A stretch of 64,000 nucleotides of DNA from Bombyx mori (Eukaryota > Arthropoda > Insecta > Lepidoptera > Bombycidae): NCBI RefSeq assembly GCF_030269925.1, contig NC_085117.1:5452231-5516230 (forward strand). Reading direction: 5' to 3'. Both the position numbers and the translations under genes were made by a program. Below, one piece after another: positions 45,907-57,954 of the stretch. The number at the start of each line of letters is the position of its first letter. The first letter of the stretch is position 1. Under the pieces are notes generated by a model. That model saw nothing but the letters and a program-made list of their open reading frames with translations, had not been told where the DNA came from and ran no database searches.

Positions 45907-47083
45907 CCGTAAAATGGGGCGATTAGGGACAAATTCCAACTTTATGAGCAATTTTAAGGTAGTTGTTGATGTATATAATGCTATATCAGGATCAAAATGA
46001 TTGAGTCTTGGGGGCATCTTTGTTGTCTAATTTAAAATTATGCAACTAGCATTCCAGTTTAAGCAAAAAATGCAAAAATAGGTGTAATCCCTATTTACCC
46101 GAAAATTGCGGTTAATTGGGACGAAATGAGAAATTTCCTAGGGTTGGCACTACTTTTATTTTTATATATAGTTTTAATTTATTCATTTATTTAGTTGCAC
46201 CAACAAAGTGATCATCAATAAAAAAAATTGAAAAACTGACAAAAGTACATGGCAGACATCACCTCAATTATAGGTGCAATCGACAGTGCTGATATTTCTA
46301 TCTGGGTTAAGAGATTAGGTGTGTCGGTTATTCCATGGATTAATCAGATGAATACCCCCACTCTGAACAAATATTAAATATTTTATTATGTATTACTTAG
46401 ACATTTTTGTCCACCTTGAGATTTCATTGATCTTGTTACATGTCTCTGCAAAATCGACTTACTTATATTAAATTGCTTATCTATTTCAAATAAAGACTTA
46501 TTCCCAATTTCGCTTCGAATAAACCAGATTTTTACCAACAAATTTAAAAAATATTGTTATAACTACATAGACAACCCTACAAACATGTACCTATTTATAC
46601 TTAGGTCGTTTCCATTTCACGTATTCTCATCCCAATTGACTCCTTTTTCGTTGTTATTTGTACCTAAGACGTCCCCAATATCCCTAAAAACAACAGATTT
46701 TTACATGTATTTTTATTTAATCAAATACATTAAAACCAATAACAACTGAGACTTTCCTTTAATATATATGCTGGTTCAAACACTAAATAACGTTTATAAA
46801 TCATAGTCGTCTTCTATTATTATCAAATAAATAAAAGAGAGCAAAGTTTCTAGCACTAAAATAATGACCACCACAGGAAGTTAATTTGAAACGCGATTTT
46901 TTATAAGTTAACAGCTATTATCATGCATATTCAGAGTTGTTTTGTGAACTTTCAACATTCTACTATTAAACTACAAAAAATGGAAGATTTTGCAACGAAT
47001 ATAAAACTTATATTGAGCGTCGAAAGATTTTCCCGGTTTTTTCCCGATTCGCCTGTCAATCCCTAATCGCCCCATTTTACCGG
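45907..47083. mobile_element. Non-autonomous pogo-like DNA transposon
   Basis: Flanked by TA (45905-45906 and 47084-47085). Ends CCGTAAAATGGGGCGATTAG on the left and, read inward, CCGGTAAAATGGGGCGATTA on the right; total 1177 bp. It carries only a relic of coding sequence (see 46391-46537). It lies 117 bp upstream of the CAAP1-like ATG, so it sits in or next to that promoter. Confidence 0.85.
46391..46537 (-). pseudogene. psq-type HTH relic of a pogo transposase
   Basis: The minus strand encodes KSLFEIDKQFNISKSILQRH and then runs to a stop. The helix-turn-helix spacing and the SKSILQRH end fit the psq/CENP-B-type N-terminal domain of pogo/Tigger transposases. No DDE domain remains. Confidence 0.55.
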
Positions 47084-47199
47084 TACTCGATAAGCGCCTT
47101 TGCATTTTAACATTATAACAATATAATCAAATTACTATCTTCAGTTGACTAAATCTTTTTTTAAGAGCGACAAATAAAAACAACAAACAATAAGTTAAA

Positions 47200-50100
47200 A
47201 TGAGTAGAATGAGGAAACGTAACATAAAAACGGAAGATCCCGAGCCCTCCACGTCCACTCGAATACAACAAGAACACGACTTGGCGTATTATATTCACGA
47301 TAGAGTGGAACTGATGCATCAGATTTTCAGCGTCTTAAAACCGAAAGAATTAAAGGCAATGGCTCCGGATTGTGTCAGAAACGTATCTATTGATGATTTA
47401 CAGGAGCTCTGCACGGAGGAGGTACCATTGTGACTAGCACTTTGCTTAATGTTAGAACTTGTAAATAGTTGGTATTTATTGGGCAGTCGTTAGTTGGGCA
47501 TGCGAACCCAACTTCTGGTGGCAAGCTCTCATGAGGCTCGTTGGATATCACTGCGTAAATGCCACCTTAATTGTGGCGCAAAGTCAGAAATTTTATAGAA
47601 TAAATTATCCTTCAATTTTTTTAAACAGTGTTTTATACAATCCACTGGTTCAGATGCAGGATTGCCTAGTCGCGCTTGGCTAAAATTAATTTTGTGCCCA
47701 TAATATTTGGCAATTTTAAAATATATTTACAGCTTTTAGGAATCAGTTCGAAACGCCTATTAGCCATCTTGGATGGAGCAGAGCCTCCATCCGACACGGA
47801 GTCCTCCAGCAGGTCTCCATCACCACAGCTTGAGACCATATCTCTGGACAGCATATCTTCAGATGAGGAGATACTGAATGAAGATCAACATAAGAAAAAA
47901 AAGGTAATTTAATTATGCTGTTTTGCAATACAAAGGCTGCCTCACCATTCAAACCGAAATGCAAGACTACTTCACAGCAGCAGGGTGGTAAGAAACCTAT
48001 CCTTGCAGGATAACAAGACCTTACTACATATTATTAGCTACATATTAGCTATTACTCAAATTATAGTAGTGGTTGATTTTGATTACAAGATGTTATTCCT
48101 TCACTGTGCTAGTAATTTCTGAAAATATGTTAAGTACACATCTCATTAAGATCATTTGAGTCTGTCTGTGGGATTCTGTAGGCCGCCATGACTAAAGTAA
48201 AAATTATTTTTCAAAAAAATTAGATTTTTTTTTTCTGATTTCATCTCCCTCCAATACATTGTACTGATGTGGTGTTTGGTTTTCTTTTCAGCACAAACAT
48301 CATAGAAAGAATTCAAAATTGAGGTTGAAAGATAGAAAGAAACATAAAGGTAAGAAGAGTGAAGATGTGGAGCAGTCTGCAGCCTCTAGAGCGGGACTCA
48401 CTGTGTTGGAGCTGCTGGAGTTACAGGCGCGAGCCAGGGCTATCCGGGCGCAGCTGCAGCAAGAACGGGAGACAAGTCAGTACTTTAATTGCTCTTACTT
48501 TAACTACTCTATTGAATAACATGGCATGGGGGTTGGATATCATATCGAGGGGTAAAAGCCTTTTTGGTTTAAGCAATATTTTTGCAACATTACAGGAGAG
48601 CTACTTAAAGTTTAAATGTGATAAAAATATCAAAACCAAAAAAAAAACTTCAGCTATTTGAATGGAGTAATCTTAATTAAAACTGTTGATGCTTATACCA
48701 AATAAAATGCACCTTTAATTACAAAGATAAATGTCACATATTAATGGAAATGTTGCTTAAACCAAATAGCTTTTCGTCCCTCGATATTCCAGTGTTGGAC
48801 ACAGGCCTCTCCAAATCCACACCACTGAACCCGGTCTTCGACTCTCCTCATCCATCTCTTGCCAGCCACTGTTTAGAAATCATCGCACCACCTAGTTTGC
48901 GCTGTCTTTATTTTATTACCTTTTTGTAAATTTAACTAAATAACTTCAGTTAATTTTGTTAACTATTTACTCATACAACATTCTTTTGTTTTTACTTTGA
49001 CCATTATTAAAAGTTTTTGTACGGGCCACAATAATTCAATGTTTCAAATATATTTCCAGTGGAACATGTGGAAACATCTCAAACGGTGTGCAACTCATCA
49101 GACAACGAAGTGGAAATCAAAGAGGAGCCTCCAGAAGTGTTAGTCATCAGTAGCGAGGATGAGAAGCCGGATATCCAAGAGCTACAGAAACATCCAGGTG
49201 CAATTAAAAAATCACATTGTTTTATTTTGGTTGGTGTTTAAATGGGTTTTGGCTCCCATCCGCAAGAAGCTAGAATAGCCCCTTAGACTAACAGCGAATA
49301 GGTATAAATATATAAAAATAATAAAATAGTAAAAAGAGTAAACAAAAAAAATTACTCAACACAGATTCAGAATGTAGTTTTACCACTGAGAGCAATGTGC
49401 AAGAAATTCAATTCTATTTGAAACAAAGAAACAAAGTATATTTAAACATTAGCGGACCCGACAGACGTGGTCCTGCATACACAAAATAAATGAAATGAAT
49501 CAATGAATGCATACACAAAAATTCAATTAAGTAGATCTAGCCGTTTAGTTGCAGTATAGATAAATAACCTAGATACCTCTCCTGGGCTTATTTGTGAATC
49601 TAAACCATCCAGGGCGCCACCCAAACGCATACAAAAAATTCATTCAAATCGGTCCAGCCATTTAGGAGTTCAGGGAGATATACTGTACAGTAGAATTATT
49701 ATATAAAGATTTCATACAATAAAAATATCTAGCACTAAAAGAACCATGTCTGTGTTATCGAGTACTGGCCACAGATCTGTCCGTAGTAATGCAGAGTCAA
49801 GCACAACTTCAAACCTAAACCACAATAAAACAAAAAAATTGTTAAGAATACAGAATGTGCATCATAATTCTACAAAGCTGTACTCTAAATGCCACACATT
49901 AAAATATTTCCAGTAGTTTGATAACATTGATAACTATTCCATTTATAACATTTTCTGTTTAGTAATTGTGCTATAAGGAAGGTGATTATTTAAAGTGAAC
50001 AAGGGTTTAGGACCTCCTCAAATTAGAAGGTGTTGTTTGGAATCTAAGCATGACTTCTAGTACGAGGAAATGCAATTGAATGGATCGCCTTATGAGCAGC

Positions 50101-51601
50101 CAATCCCCACGCTTCATTTCATGGTACCACTTCACACACATGCTCTTACCGCCACTCATGTACCCTTCCTGCAAAACACACGCTGAACTATAGACAGATA
50201 CAAAATTTCACTACATTTGTAAAAAATACATTTCTTTCTTTTCTAAATCCATTTATTGTTTCAGAACTCGCAAAGAACACTCCAGAAGAAGCAGTCGAGG
50301 CGATAGGCGAGTCGCCCGCGCCCCAGGAGTCAGCAGTAGTCACGAAGCGATGCAACGACCTCATTATAAAAGTACCTCAGAAGACGCACACGAGAAAAAT
50401 CAAACTAAAACGAAACAAAATAACGGCTTCTGTTCAGAGCGAAAGTGTTGCCAGTACAGCGAGCATAAGTGTTGCCACAACCGAGAAACGGAAGAAGAAA
50501 AAGAAGAAACGCGACAAGCAAACATACAACATTGACAATGATGAAATTACATTGCAATTGTCGGATTCAGAGAAGATGGACTTGTTACAGGACCTAGAGA
50601 AGAAACACGGCGTTGCCAGTGAAACTGATAGTGACAGCTCGGAGGATATGACCAAAGAGGCCAACAACGGCACGGCATTACAAAATGATAAGGTTACTGA
50701 GGACGCTTTAGTAAATACAAGTGAGTGTGTCGTGAATGCAGACACAGAATCTTCTGACAAGGGAGAAGGATCAATAGAAGAAGGTGAGATCGTCACTGAC
50801 AATTGTAAGGATGATACAGAAATTTGTGAATCGGTAGAAAGTGCTGGTGATAGGGTAATAGAAGTTAACGATTTACCTGTGAGCCAAAATAATCCTGAGA
50901 CTGTGGATTTGAATCAACAACATTCAGAACGTACCCAGCTCAATGACAAACCCAATCTAGTTTACGGGAGCCCTGAGAAAACAGACTCATTATCCACGAA
51001 TACTGAAGTTGCTAAACAAACACAAGATTCCGAAGAAATTATAGAGGAAACTGTCTGTATATCAGACGATGAAAGCACAAACGATGTAATACAAATTATA
51101 GATGAAGTAGAACTGTCTGATGATTCTTGCAGTGAAGTCAGCTTGCTGTCAAAGGAGCCGACAGCCCAGGAAATAGCTGCTTTGTCTGCTAGAATAGATG
51201 AAATGGATCAAAACGATGTGGACGATGATGCATCAGAACAACTCCTAATGTCTTGGAAAGACAGATACGTAGAGAGTGCTAAAGTTAAAAAAGTTTTGAC
51301 CGTGTCGAACATATTTAACGCATTGAGGAAAAAGAATATTGATTTGAAGAAGAAAATACAGGAGTGTGACAAACCCTCCGAAGATGTTGTAGTTGAAAAC
51401 AAAATTGAAGACGGAACACTCGAGCAATACAATAACCTAGAGAGTACTGCTGGCAAGTTCAGCTCTGAGACCTTAGATAATGTTGTGGTTACCGCCAACA
51501 TGAAGAAAGATGCTAAAGTCCTATTGAAGATGTACAAAAAGCTTCTGAAATACAACGACATGACACGGGTCAGTAAGAAGAAAAAGAAGAAAGACGTGTG
51601 A
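47200..51601 (+). CDS. CAAP1: CAAP1-like nuclear protein
   Basis: Exons 47200-47421, 47733-47903, 48292-48475, 49060-49197 and 50265-51601 (TGA), GT/AG, phases consistent; 683 residues. Residues ~24-100 form a compact conserved-looking domain (YYIHDRVELMHQIFSVLKPK, then LKAMAPDCVRNVSIDDLQELC and LLGISSKRLLAILDG) that I match from memory to caspase activity and apoptosis inhibitor 1. The rest is low-complexity: Ser/Asp/Glu-rich tracts, Lys-rich basic runs (HKKKKHKHHRK, KRKKKKKKRDK) likely to be nuclear signals, a Leu/Arg helix (VLELLELQARARAIRAQLQQ), a VEIKEEPP motif, and a KKKKKKDV end. Most of the protein is one 1.3-kb exon. Function in insects is not established; the name is moderately sure, the gene model much more so. 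Confidence 0.8.
47928..48030 (-). mobile_element. Degenerate Bm1-type SINE fragment
   Basis: Short reverse-orientation remnant (CTGCCTCACCATTCAAACCG block) in intron 2 of the CAAP1-like gene, only ~25 bp from its donor. Confidence 0.6.
49198..50264. other. Intron 4 of the CAAP1-like gene
   Basis: AT-rich with scattered short repeats; no additional exon or recognisable mobile element apart from generic lepidopteran repeat text near 49450-49700. Confidence 0.4.
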
Positions 51602-51847
51602 TCGATAGGGCTGTGTCTGAGTTATAAATTTGAAGCTAACTTGATGTGTATTACTTGGTGCGCTGTTGTATGTGTATTTGTTTAAGTAATATGACAGTGG
51701 AATGTTAATATGCTTTCGTGCTTACATACAGACATACAAATAGGACATTAATTGTTTAGAGGTATCGACACAAGGAAGATCCTTCACAGAACAGGGACAA
51801 TTGCTGTGCATACCGACAGTATCTGTGTTGTTCTGAATTTGTATATA

Positions 51848-52012
51848 TGTACACCGATCAAGTGGAAGGGTGCCGATGCAATGGACCGACCAGATCAAGT
51901 CGGCAGTTGGCGGCTGTTTGCATGAGTGCACCAGGCTCACCACAAACCGGGAGGAGTGGCGATCGCTCGTGAGGCGCAATACATCTGCCTACAACAATGA
52001 TGCTGGATGACG
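51848..52012 (+). mobile_element. LINE ORF C-terminal relic (RTE/CR1-like)
   Basis: Plus-strand frame reads RVPMQWTDQIKSAVGGCLHE and CTRLTTNREEWRSLVRR to a stop, the usual last ~50 residues of RTE/CR1-type RT proteins. It lies in the 3' flank of the CAAP1-like gene. Possible AATAAA for that gene at 52281-52286. Confidence 0.6.
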
Positions 52013-52549
52013 ACCACGACCCCTCTGACAAGAGTGATACGACATACGAAATACACTCATCAAGGTATATATTTTTGTTGTAAACTATGTAATTTGTAGT
52101 TCTTAAATCATTTCAACGGTCAATGAATAGCATCTTAAAAAAACACTGCTAATGTTGATGTCTGTTGGCAGCTTCATTTAACGAAACCAGAAGTGTAGGA
52201 ACAGATCACATGTCCTGCCTTGGAGTTCTACAGCCCTAGGTTCAACAGTGGACTATAAAAGACTCAATAATAACGATGAAAATAAAGGGCTGTGAGTTCA
52301 TTCACTCATCTAGTGATTCTAGTGCATTAAGGATGTTACCTGAGCAAGGAAGGGAGATGCACTGCTGCTCACATGTTCAGAGTCTGAGTTATGAAGAAGG
52401 AAGATGTTCACTGAGGAATGTAATTATCTTGTATATAATTACATCGTTAACATTAAGGAATCATTTAAATGTAATAGTGTAAGTAAATTAAATGTTTTTA
52501 ACAGAAATTTCATTCATTGGGAATCAAAAGCCCTTTTTTCCTCTAACTA

Positions 52550-52725
52550 ATTGTTGGTAGCTTAAGTGGCTATTCCAACTACGCCCGGACCGGTAGGTCA
52601 GCTCACGGGCTCAACCTGAAAGAATTGGTGACACTGATCCTAAAAAGAGCAGCGCTTCATTGAGTCTACCACCGGATCCATCGCGACCCATTGAAAAGAT
52701 CCGACGAGAAATTCAGTGGGCGTCT
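52550..52725 (-). mobile_element. Jockey-like non-LTR retrotransposon 3' end
   Basis: Reverse-orientation 3'-UTR block, diverged. Confidence 0.65.
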
Positions 52726-53291
52726 GTAGGGCTCATATCAGGTTTAAAAACGTAGTGATTATACTCTTTGATCAGATTGTCGCGCCTTAAGTGTATTATG
52801 GCTTACTGAGTTTGGCACCCCTTTTTTTGATTTTCGGATTTTTTAATTTATTTTATTTTAATTATCGTCGTTTGTTCGTTAATGTTCGAATGTAAAAATT
52901 GTTTGTTCGTCTTTTATTTATTTATAATTAATTCAACAAATAATCACCCTTAAGTTGGCCTCCCTTACTAGATATCTTTATTTTTATCGCTCAGATTAAT
53001 TAATTTTGATCAATTATCGTTTGTTCGATGACTATTGGTGATAGTTCGATCATAAAAACAATTAAATTCCCAATTATTAATTATTTTATATCTAATTAGC
53101 AAACCATCGCCAAATTCAGTGAGCCGTGTATTATCTATGGTTCCTAGCGCTATTAATGTCGTTTATTAGTCTTAATACCAACACTTTCCAACAGGGAAGG
53201 CGAAGGTATCCTATCATACCGCGTAATCCTGAATCGCGGTGATGAGATGTTACACAGTAGATATACGTTCTCGTATTTCTCTTGCCAAATC

Positions 53292-53390
53292 ATACTTACC
53301 TGGCATAGAGGATACCGTGATCATGCAGGCGGTTCCCTCAGGGCGAGGCTGCTCCATTGCGCTGCGGAGTGGTTGACCCTTGCGATTATT
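53292..53390 (+). ncRNA. U1 snRNA, 3'-truncated copy
   Basis: Begins ATACTTACCTGGCATAGAGG, the U1 5' end that pairs with 5' splice sites, and continues through GATACCGTGATCATGCAGGC (stem-loop I region) and stem-loops II and III to TTGCGATTATT. At that point a real U1 continues into the Sm site and stem-loop IV. Here the sequence switches to AT-rich DNA (TTTATTTTTATC...AATAAAATAATC), so about 65 of the usual ~164 nt are missing. I could not identify a snRNA promoter element with confidence. Most likely a pseudogene; the AT-rich tail does contain ATTTTTA, a weak Sm-like match. Confidence 0.85.
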
Positions 53391-53580
53391 TTTATTTTTA
53401 TCAATAAAATAATCACAATAAAAAATGTATACCCGAATAATTATTTTCTTTATACCTCGAATAGAACTTAAAAAAAATGTGTGCGTGTACTAGTGTACAC
53501 ACGTAAGAAGTGAAACTTGTTTATGGCCTTATTTTTCGAAAAATGATCTACATGCAACTTTCTAGAAATTGGTTAAATAA

Positions 53581-53699
53581 AGTTAAATTAGATAAAGTTT
53601 AAACAAAAGGATTTTATTATCATAGACATGAATACAAAAAAGTTAAATTAGATAAAGTTTAAACAAAAGGATTTTATTATCATAGACATGAATACAAAA
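53581..53699. repeat. Exact 60-bp tandem duplication
   Basis: 53581-53640 is repeated immediately at 53641-53699 with no difference except the final base. It follows an AAATAA stretch and precedes GCGTAACGGAAAAAAGTGAC-type short repeats. Confidence 0.97.
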
Positions 53700-53967
53700 C
53701 AGATGGCGCGTAACGGAAAAAAGTGACGCGTAACCGAAAAATGTGACGGTAAATTTTTTTCCAACGCCGATAAGGAAGTTTCACTTCAATTAATATTTTT
53801 ATAATACGGATCGTTCGTTCCTATCCGGTGTCCCACGACACCACCCATCTTTTTTTATTTTATTAAATAGCAAACTCAAACAACACATTTTTTAATTTCA
53901 TCATTCACAATAGTAATACAAGCTTCGTAAAAAAATATTTATCACAACATTGAAATTATAAATAAAA

Positions 53968-54159
53968 TCATGCCGATCTCCAATGATACTCTTTGCTCAT
54001 GATGAGCAGCGAGAGTATGACGATCAGTATAATAAGCGCCAGGCTGATGCTCAACAGCACTACTGTGGTGAGATTTCTCCCAACACAAGTGTTTTCGCCG
54101 TAAATGCGTTCGTCCTGTGCCCTGGGAGAACTCTGTCTCGTTGATTTGCTTGCTTGCAT
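53968..54159 (-). CDS. Possible small single-pass membrane protein (63 aa)
   Basis: ATG-to-TGA frame with a polar N-terminus including an NLT glycosylation-type site, one long hydrophobic helix (LTTVVLLSISLALIILIVIL, residues ~30-53) and a short polar tail (MSKEYHWRSA). A plausible acceptor (TTTTTGTAG) ends 8 bp before the ATG, consistent with a 5'-UTR intron. Richer in G+C than the flanks. No family recognised. Confidence 0.5.
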   Translation of the reverse strand: MQASKSTRQSSPRAQDERIYGENTCVGRNLTTVVLLSISLALIILIVILSLLIMSKEYHWRSA

Positions 54160-54642
54160 ATTTTCACTACAAAAACAATGTCAAATTAAACGTCATGTGT
54201 CAAATAGCCGCTAGTGGTTTTTTTTCTCATCACAGTCAATGGATCTCAATTGATACTAGTCACAATATGGTGTAGATTAAAGGTCTTTGAAACCAGAATG
54301 TAAAATTACTTGGTTAATTACACACGATGGTATCCATGGAAAGAGTTAGAACAGACCCTAATGCAAACTTACTAACGATTGTCACGAAAACTCAAATAAA
54401 TGCATTCATTCCGTATGATGTTACCAATTTACAAAACCATGACTTTATTTCACGTAACGCTGTAGCGGTGTAATTGTTTCAGCTTACCGCTTTATAATCC
54501 GCTAGTCAGTCACGCCCTACACTGCAATTGTAAGTTCAGGATCAGTGAATCAAGTGTGAGGGTTAATTTCGCAATTACATGTTCTAAATGTGACCATTTG
54601 ATGGTGCGCCACTACTCCAAAACCCCGGACACTTCCAAACGG

Positions 54643-54828
54643 TCAATTTTCAATTAAGCAAACCATAGATAAACAAACCTTCGATACGTATTCCACTTTC
54701 AGAAACGTCACGGTGACAACAATGACAGCTGTCAGAGTGCCGACTGCCGCCACAGCGCCGAGCACGCGGAGCGCTCCGCCGGCGCCGCAAGAACGGAGGT
54801 CAAAGTTGCAAAGCGATCGCCGACGCAA
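54643..54828 (-). CDS. Possible membrane-protein exon or small ORF
   Basis: Frame MRRRSLCNFDLRSCGAGGAL, then a hydrophobic helix (LGAVAAVGTLTAVIVVTVTF). A candidate donor (AAG|GTTTGT) lies at about 54680-54679. Joining to the ORF at 53968-54159 gives an immediate stop, so they are not one simple gene. Same strand, 480 bp upstream. No homologue recognised. Confidence 0.35.
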   Translation of the reverse strand: MRRRSLCNFDLRSCGAGGALRVLGAVAAVGTLTAVIVVTVTFLKVEYVSKVCLSMVCLIEN

Positions 54829-55474
54829 TACAGACGTGTCGGGTCGATGACCTGCGCGCCGAATATCAAACTGACTTATTATTTCCGTTTGCGTATCATT
54901 AAGGAAGAGCGTTTAACTTAGTACTTTGTATTAGCGGGTAATTTCAGGAAGAGGACGCAATCCCTCTTCACATAGCACGCAACTGAATTTTTATTAGGCA
55001 CTTTCTAATCGTCATAGCTTTATCAAGGATTCGGAACGTGGTATGAAAGCTCTGAACAATCAGCACGAGCCTCAGGGTCGGGGCTTGCACTATTCCACTA
55101 TAGGTACAGTGCCCGGCGATAAATGTGGCACATCGACTTCAAGAAAGAGACAGTCGGTTAATTTCGGCTTCGTAGAGCGTCGTCTCTGTGGCACACCGCC
55201 TACATATTATTATGTGACCTTTGTCGGTCGTTGTTCAAATGTTTACAGAGATCGATGTGTAATGCATAACGTCGGTAGCGGTATGCGTACTGCTAGATAA
55301 AACAGTAACTGTTGTAAAACATCTACAATGGTGCCTAGTGCTGCCATCTAGGACGAATGTATGTAAAACTAAAATATAAAACTCACTTTCTGTATAACAC
55401 GAAACACCTTTTTTACTAATAAAAACTATACAAAATTATCAAATTAAAAGATATCAAAAATAGATCTAGAAATG
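54829..55474. other. Intergenic, nothing recognised
   Basis: Open frame 55043-55300 (+) has no domain, no hydrophobic or repeat pattern, and no splice support; treated as chance. Confidence 0.4.
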
Positions 55475-55632
55475 TGTGCTTTGTGCGAGTTTTTTAACGT
55501 TCTCGACAGCGTAAAAGTATGCAGTTGGAACAGCGCCCCTAGCGGCAAACGTAAGCAAACGTTCCAACTCATTACAAATTTGAGTTAACTTCTACGCTAT
55601 CGAGAACGTTAAAAAACTTGCACTACTAGTGT
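55475..55632. mobile_element. Short palindromic MITE, copy 1
   Basis: Inverted ends share the GAGTTTTTTAACGTTCTCGA core. Same family as 61808-61977, with the right terminus degenerate. Confidence 0.8.
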
Positions 55633-56202
55633 GGTTCCAGGATCATTCTCGCCACCCTCCGATCTGACTGCATCGCCTTCCCTGTGCGGTGTATTATGGT
55701 TTCAAAGCCTCGGAGATTTGACTCGACACTTGGCGCGGTCGACGTGCGTGGGCAGCAGTGCCGTTATGTATATTTGCCTTCGAAAAGACGCTACTCGACT
55801 TACGCTGCTGAAACCTGCAGCAGCACCAAGCAGCACCAAGAATGAAACTTTATTCTAGAAGTTTCGTAAGAACGGCAAGATTAGTTCTAAATTTATTTTA
55901 GATGTTTAGTTTTATATAAGGTTGCATCGATTATATTCTACCAATTTAGTAGAAAGTTGTCAAAATTAATTTACTTACTATCAACAGTGGCTGTGGGAAC
56001 GGTAGGAGCGGCTCTGAAATAATCGAACTGGGGCATTAATTTTTTTTTGCTTTCCAGCACCTAATCGGTTTTAAAATAAATTTTGTACTTTTATGGCCCT
56101 GCACTGGTCAGCAGCGCCATGTTGTTTATTTTGTTGCATGTGTTCCGGTCTGTAGAGCAGTTATTAAAGCATAACGGAGATTACATGCCTGCCTTTTTTG
56201 TT

Positions 56203-56373
56203 CCTACCTATGCTGATAGCCTTGACAGGCTATTTCAGCTTCTCCTTGACGTGTAGGTGAGCTCACGGGGCTCAAACCGGGAGTGTTGCTAACACTGGTT
56301 CTAGCAAGAGCACTGCTTCGCAGAAGCTACCACCGGACCCACTGAGAAGATCCGGTGAGAAACTCAGTGGGTA
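56203..56373 (-). mobile_element. Jockey-like non-LTR retrotransposon 3' end
   Basis: Reverse-orientation 3'-UTR block, well preserved. Confidence 0.75.
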
Positions 56374-57954
56374 ACAGATTGCAGGCCTCAAAATGGGTGG
56401 AGGTACTGACGTATTGTGCCTATGGGCTCCCATATCCCCTTAATTCCAGGTCACGTTGTATATACTAGCTCACTAGTTTGTCTATACACGCAAAAAATGT
56501 TCATAACAACTATAAGCAAAAATCCCTTTAGACGGAAGGCTGTTTATCTTTTGAAATGTTGTTTATCTTTATTTTTATTTTTGATTTTACACATTACAGG
56601 GCCGAATGTCTACTGACTTCAATACCGTATGGAGGCAAGCGAAATAAAAAAACCTCCAATGAATTCGTCTATACTATAATATTATAAAGAGGAAAGATTT
56701 GTTTGTTTATTTGTTTCGAATAGGCTCCGAAACTACTGGACCGATTTGAAAAATTCTTTTTCCATTAGAAGCCGACATTGTCCCTGATGAACATAGGCTA
56801 CTTTTTTTTATTTTTTATTTATTTATTTATTTTTTTTGGTTTCATGTGTGTTTTAATGTTTCCGAAGCGAAGCGAGGGCGGGTCGCTAGTTGTTTAATAA
56901 ACTCACAAACTATTTTGTACTCACTTTATAATTGATGTCGTTGCATTTTCATTTTTCATTCAACTTTACTAGTCCTTTACTAGAAAAAAAAACACACAAA
57001 AACCAATCATTCAAAGTTGACAGACAAACTCAGACAAGCTTAATTAATTTTAAGCAATTCACATCAAAGAGAATAATATGATGACGGCAATATCTATTGC
57101 ATGCCAGATCTAGAATTTACGTGCTGATTTTAAAAGAGGTTGTATTTAAAATATAATATTTTATGATGTAAAGTTTTGATGATTACTTTTATAAAATAAA
57201 GTTCAAAGCTGCATTGTATTTTTATTACGATAATCAGTATAAGTACAAAAATATAGTCTGCCAAGTTACGATGTACTTAATATAAGCCTCTCTTCATATC
57301 TGCTTATGCGCGACCTTCTGAGCAGAACCGCTGCAGCCGGCAAGACCCTGATATTAACTGAACATTTTAAAAGCAATGCGACTTCAAAATTCTAGCAATA
57401 AATTCTAATGGTAATTTTGGTCAAATTTTTATTTTAACATCATGAACGTTTGCCAGGGCTTAATAAAAAAAAAGAATTATAAACAAAAAAATGCCGCGCA
57501 AAAATTATTTTTCTAGCGCTATTTCGGTGAGTCTTCTAACAATAGCTTGTTTACAGGCTCGTTACTCGTCTCCTATACAAAATAGTGCTCCTTATCTCTA
57601 TCCTTCAGCGAAGTAAGAACGAATCTAGTCAGTTTTGAGGTGAGATCTTAAAACGCTTCTCCGACCCGACACGGTTTCTAACGGTCAAACAAATTTTTAA
57701 ATTATTTTTTCATTAGGCATACAATGCACATAACAAGCTAAAAAAAGGCACTATAAGTAAAAAAATCTGGCTTGTAACATATCCATGTGCGCACGACTAA
57801 TCAAGAAAAATGTGCCAACTGCCAAGCACACAATGTTCCTTACAATTATTGGAAATGAACGAAATAATACCGTTCTCATTTCATTAAGTACGTTTCATTG
57901 TCTTCGGTAGCCGCGAGTCATCAGACAACAGTGCCGCAGGAGCAAGTCACCGTC

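Noticed and set aside
55043..55300. 85-residue plus-strand open frame
   Set aside because: No recognisable domain, hydrophobic helix or splice context; insufficient evidence for a gene.
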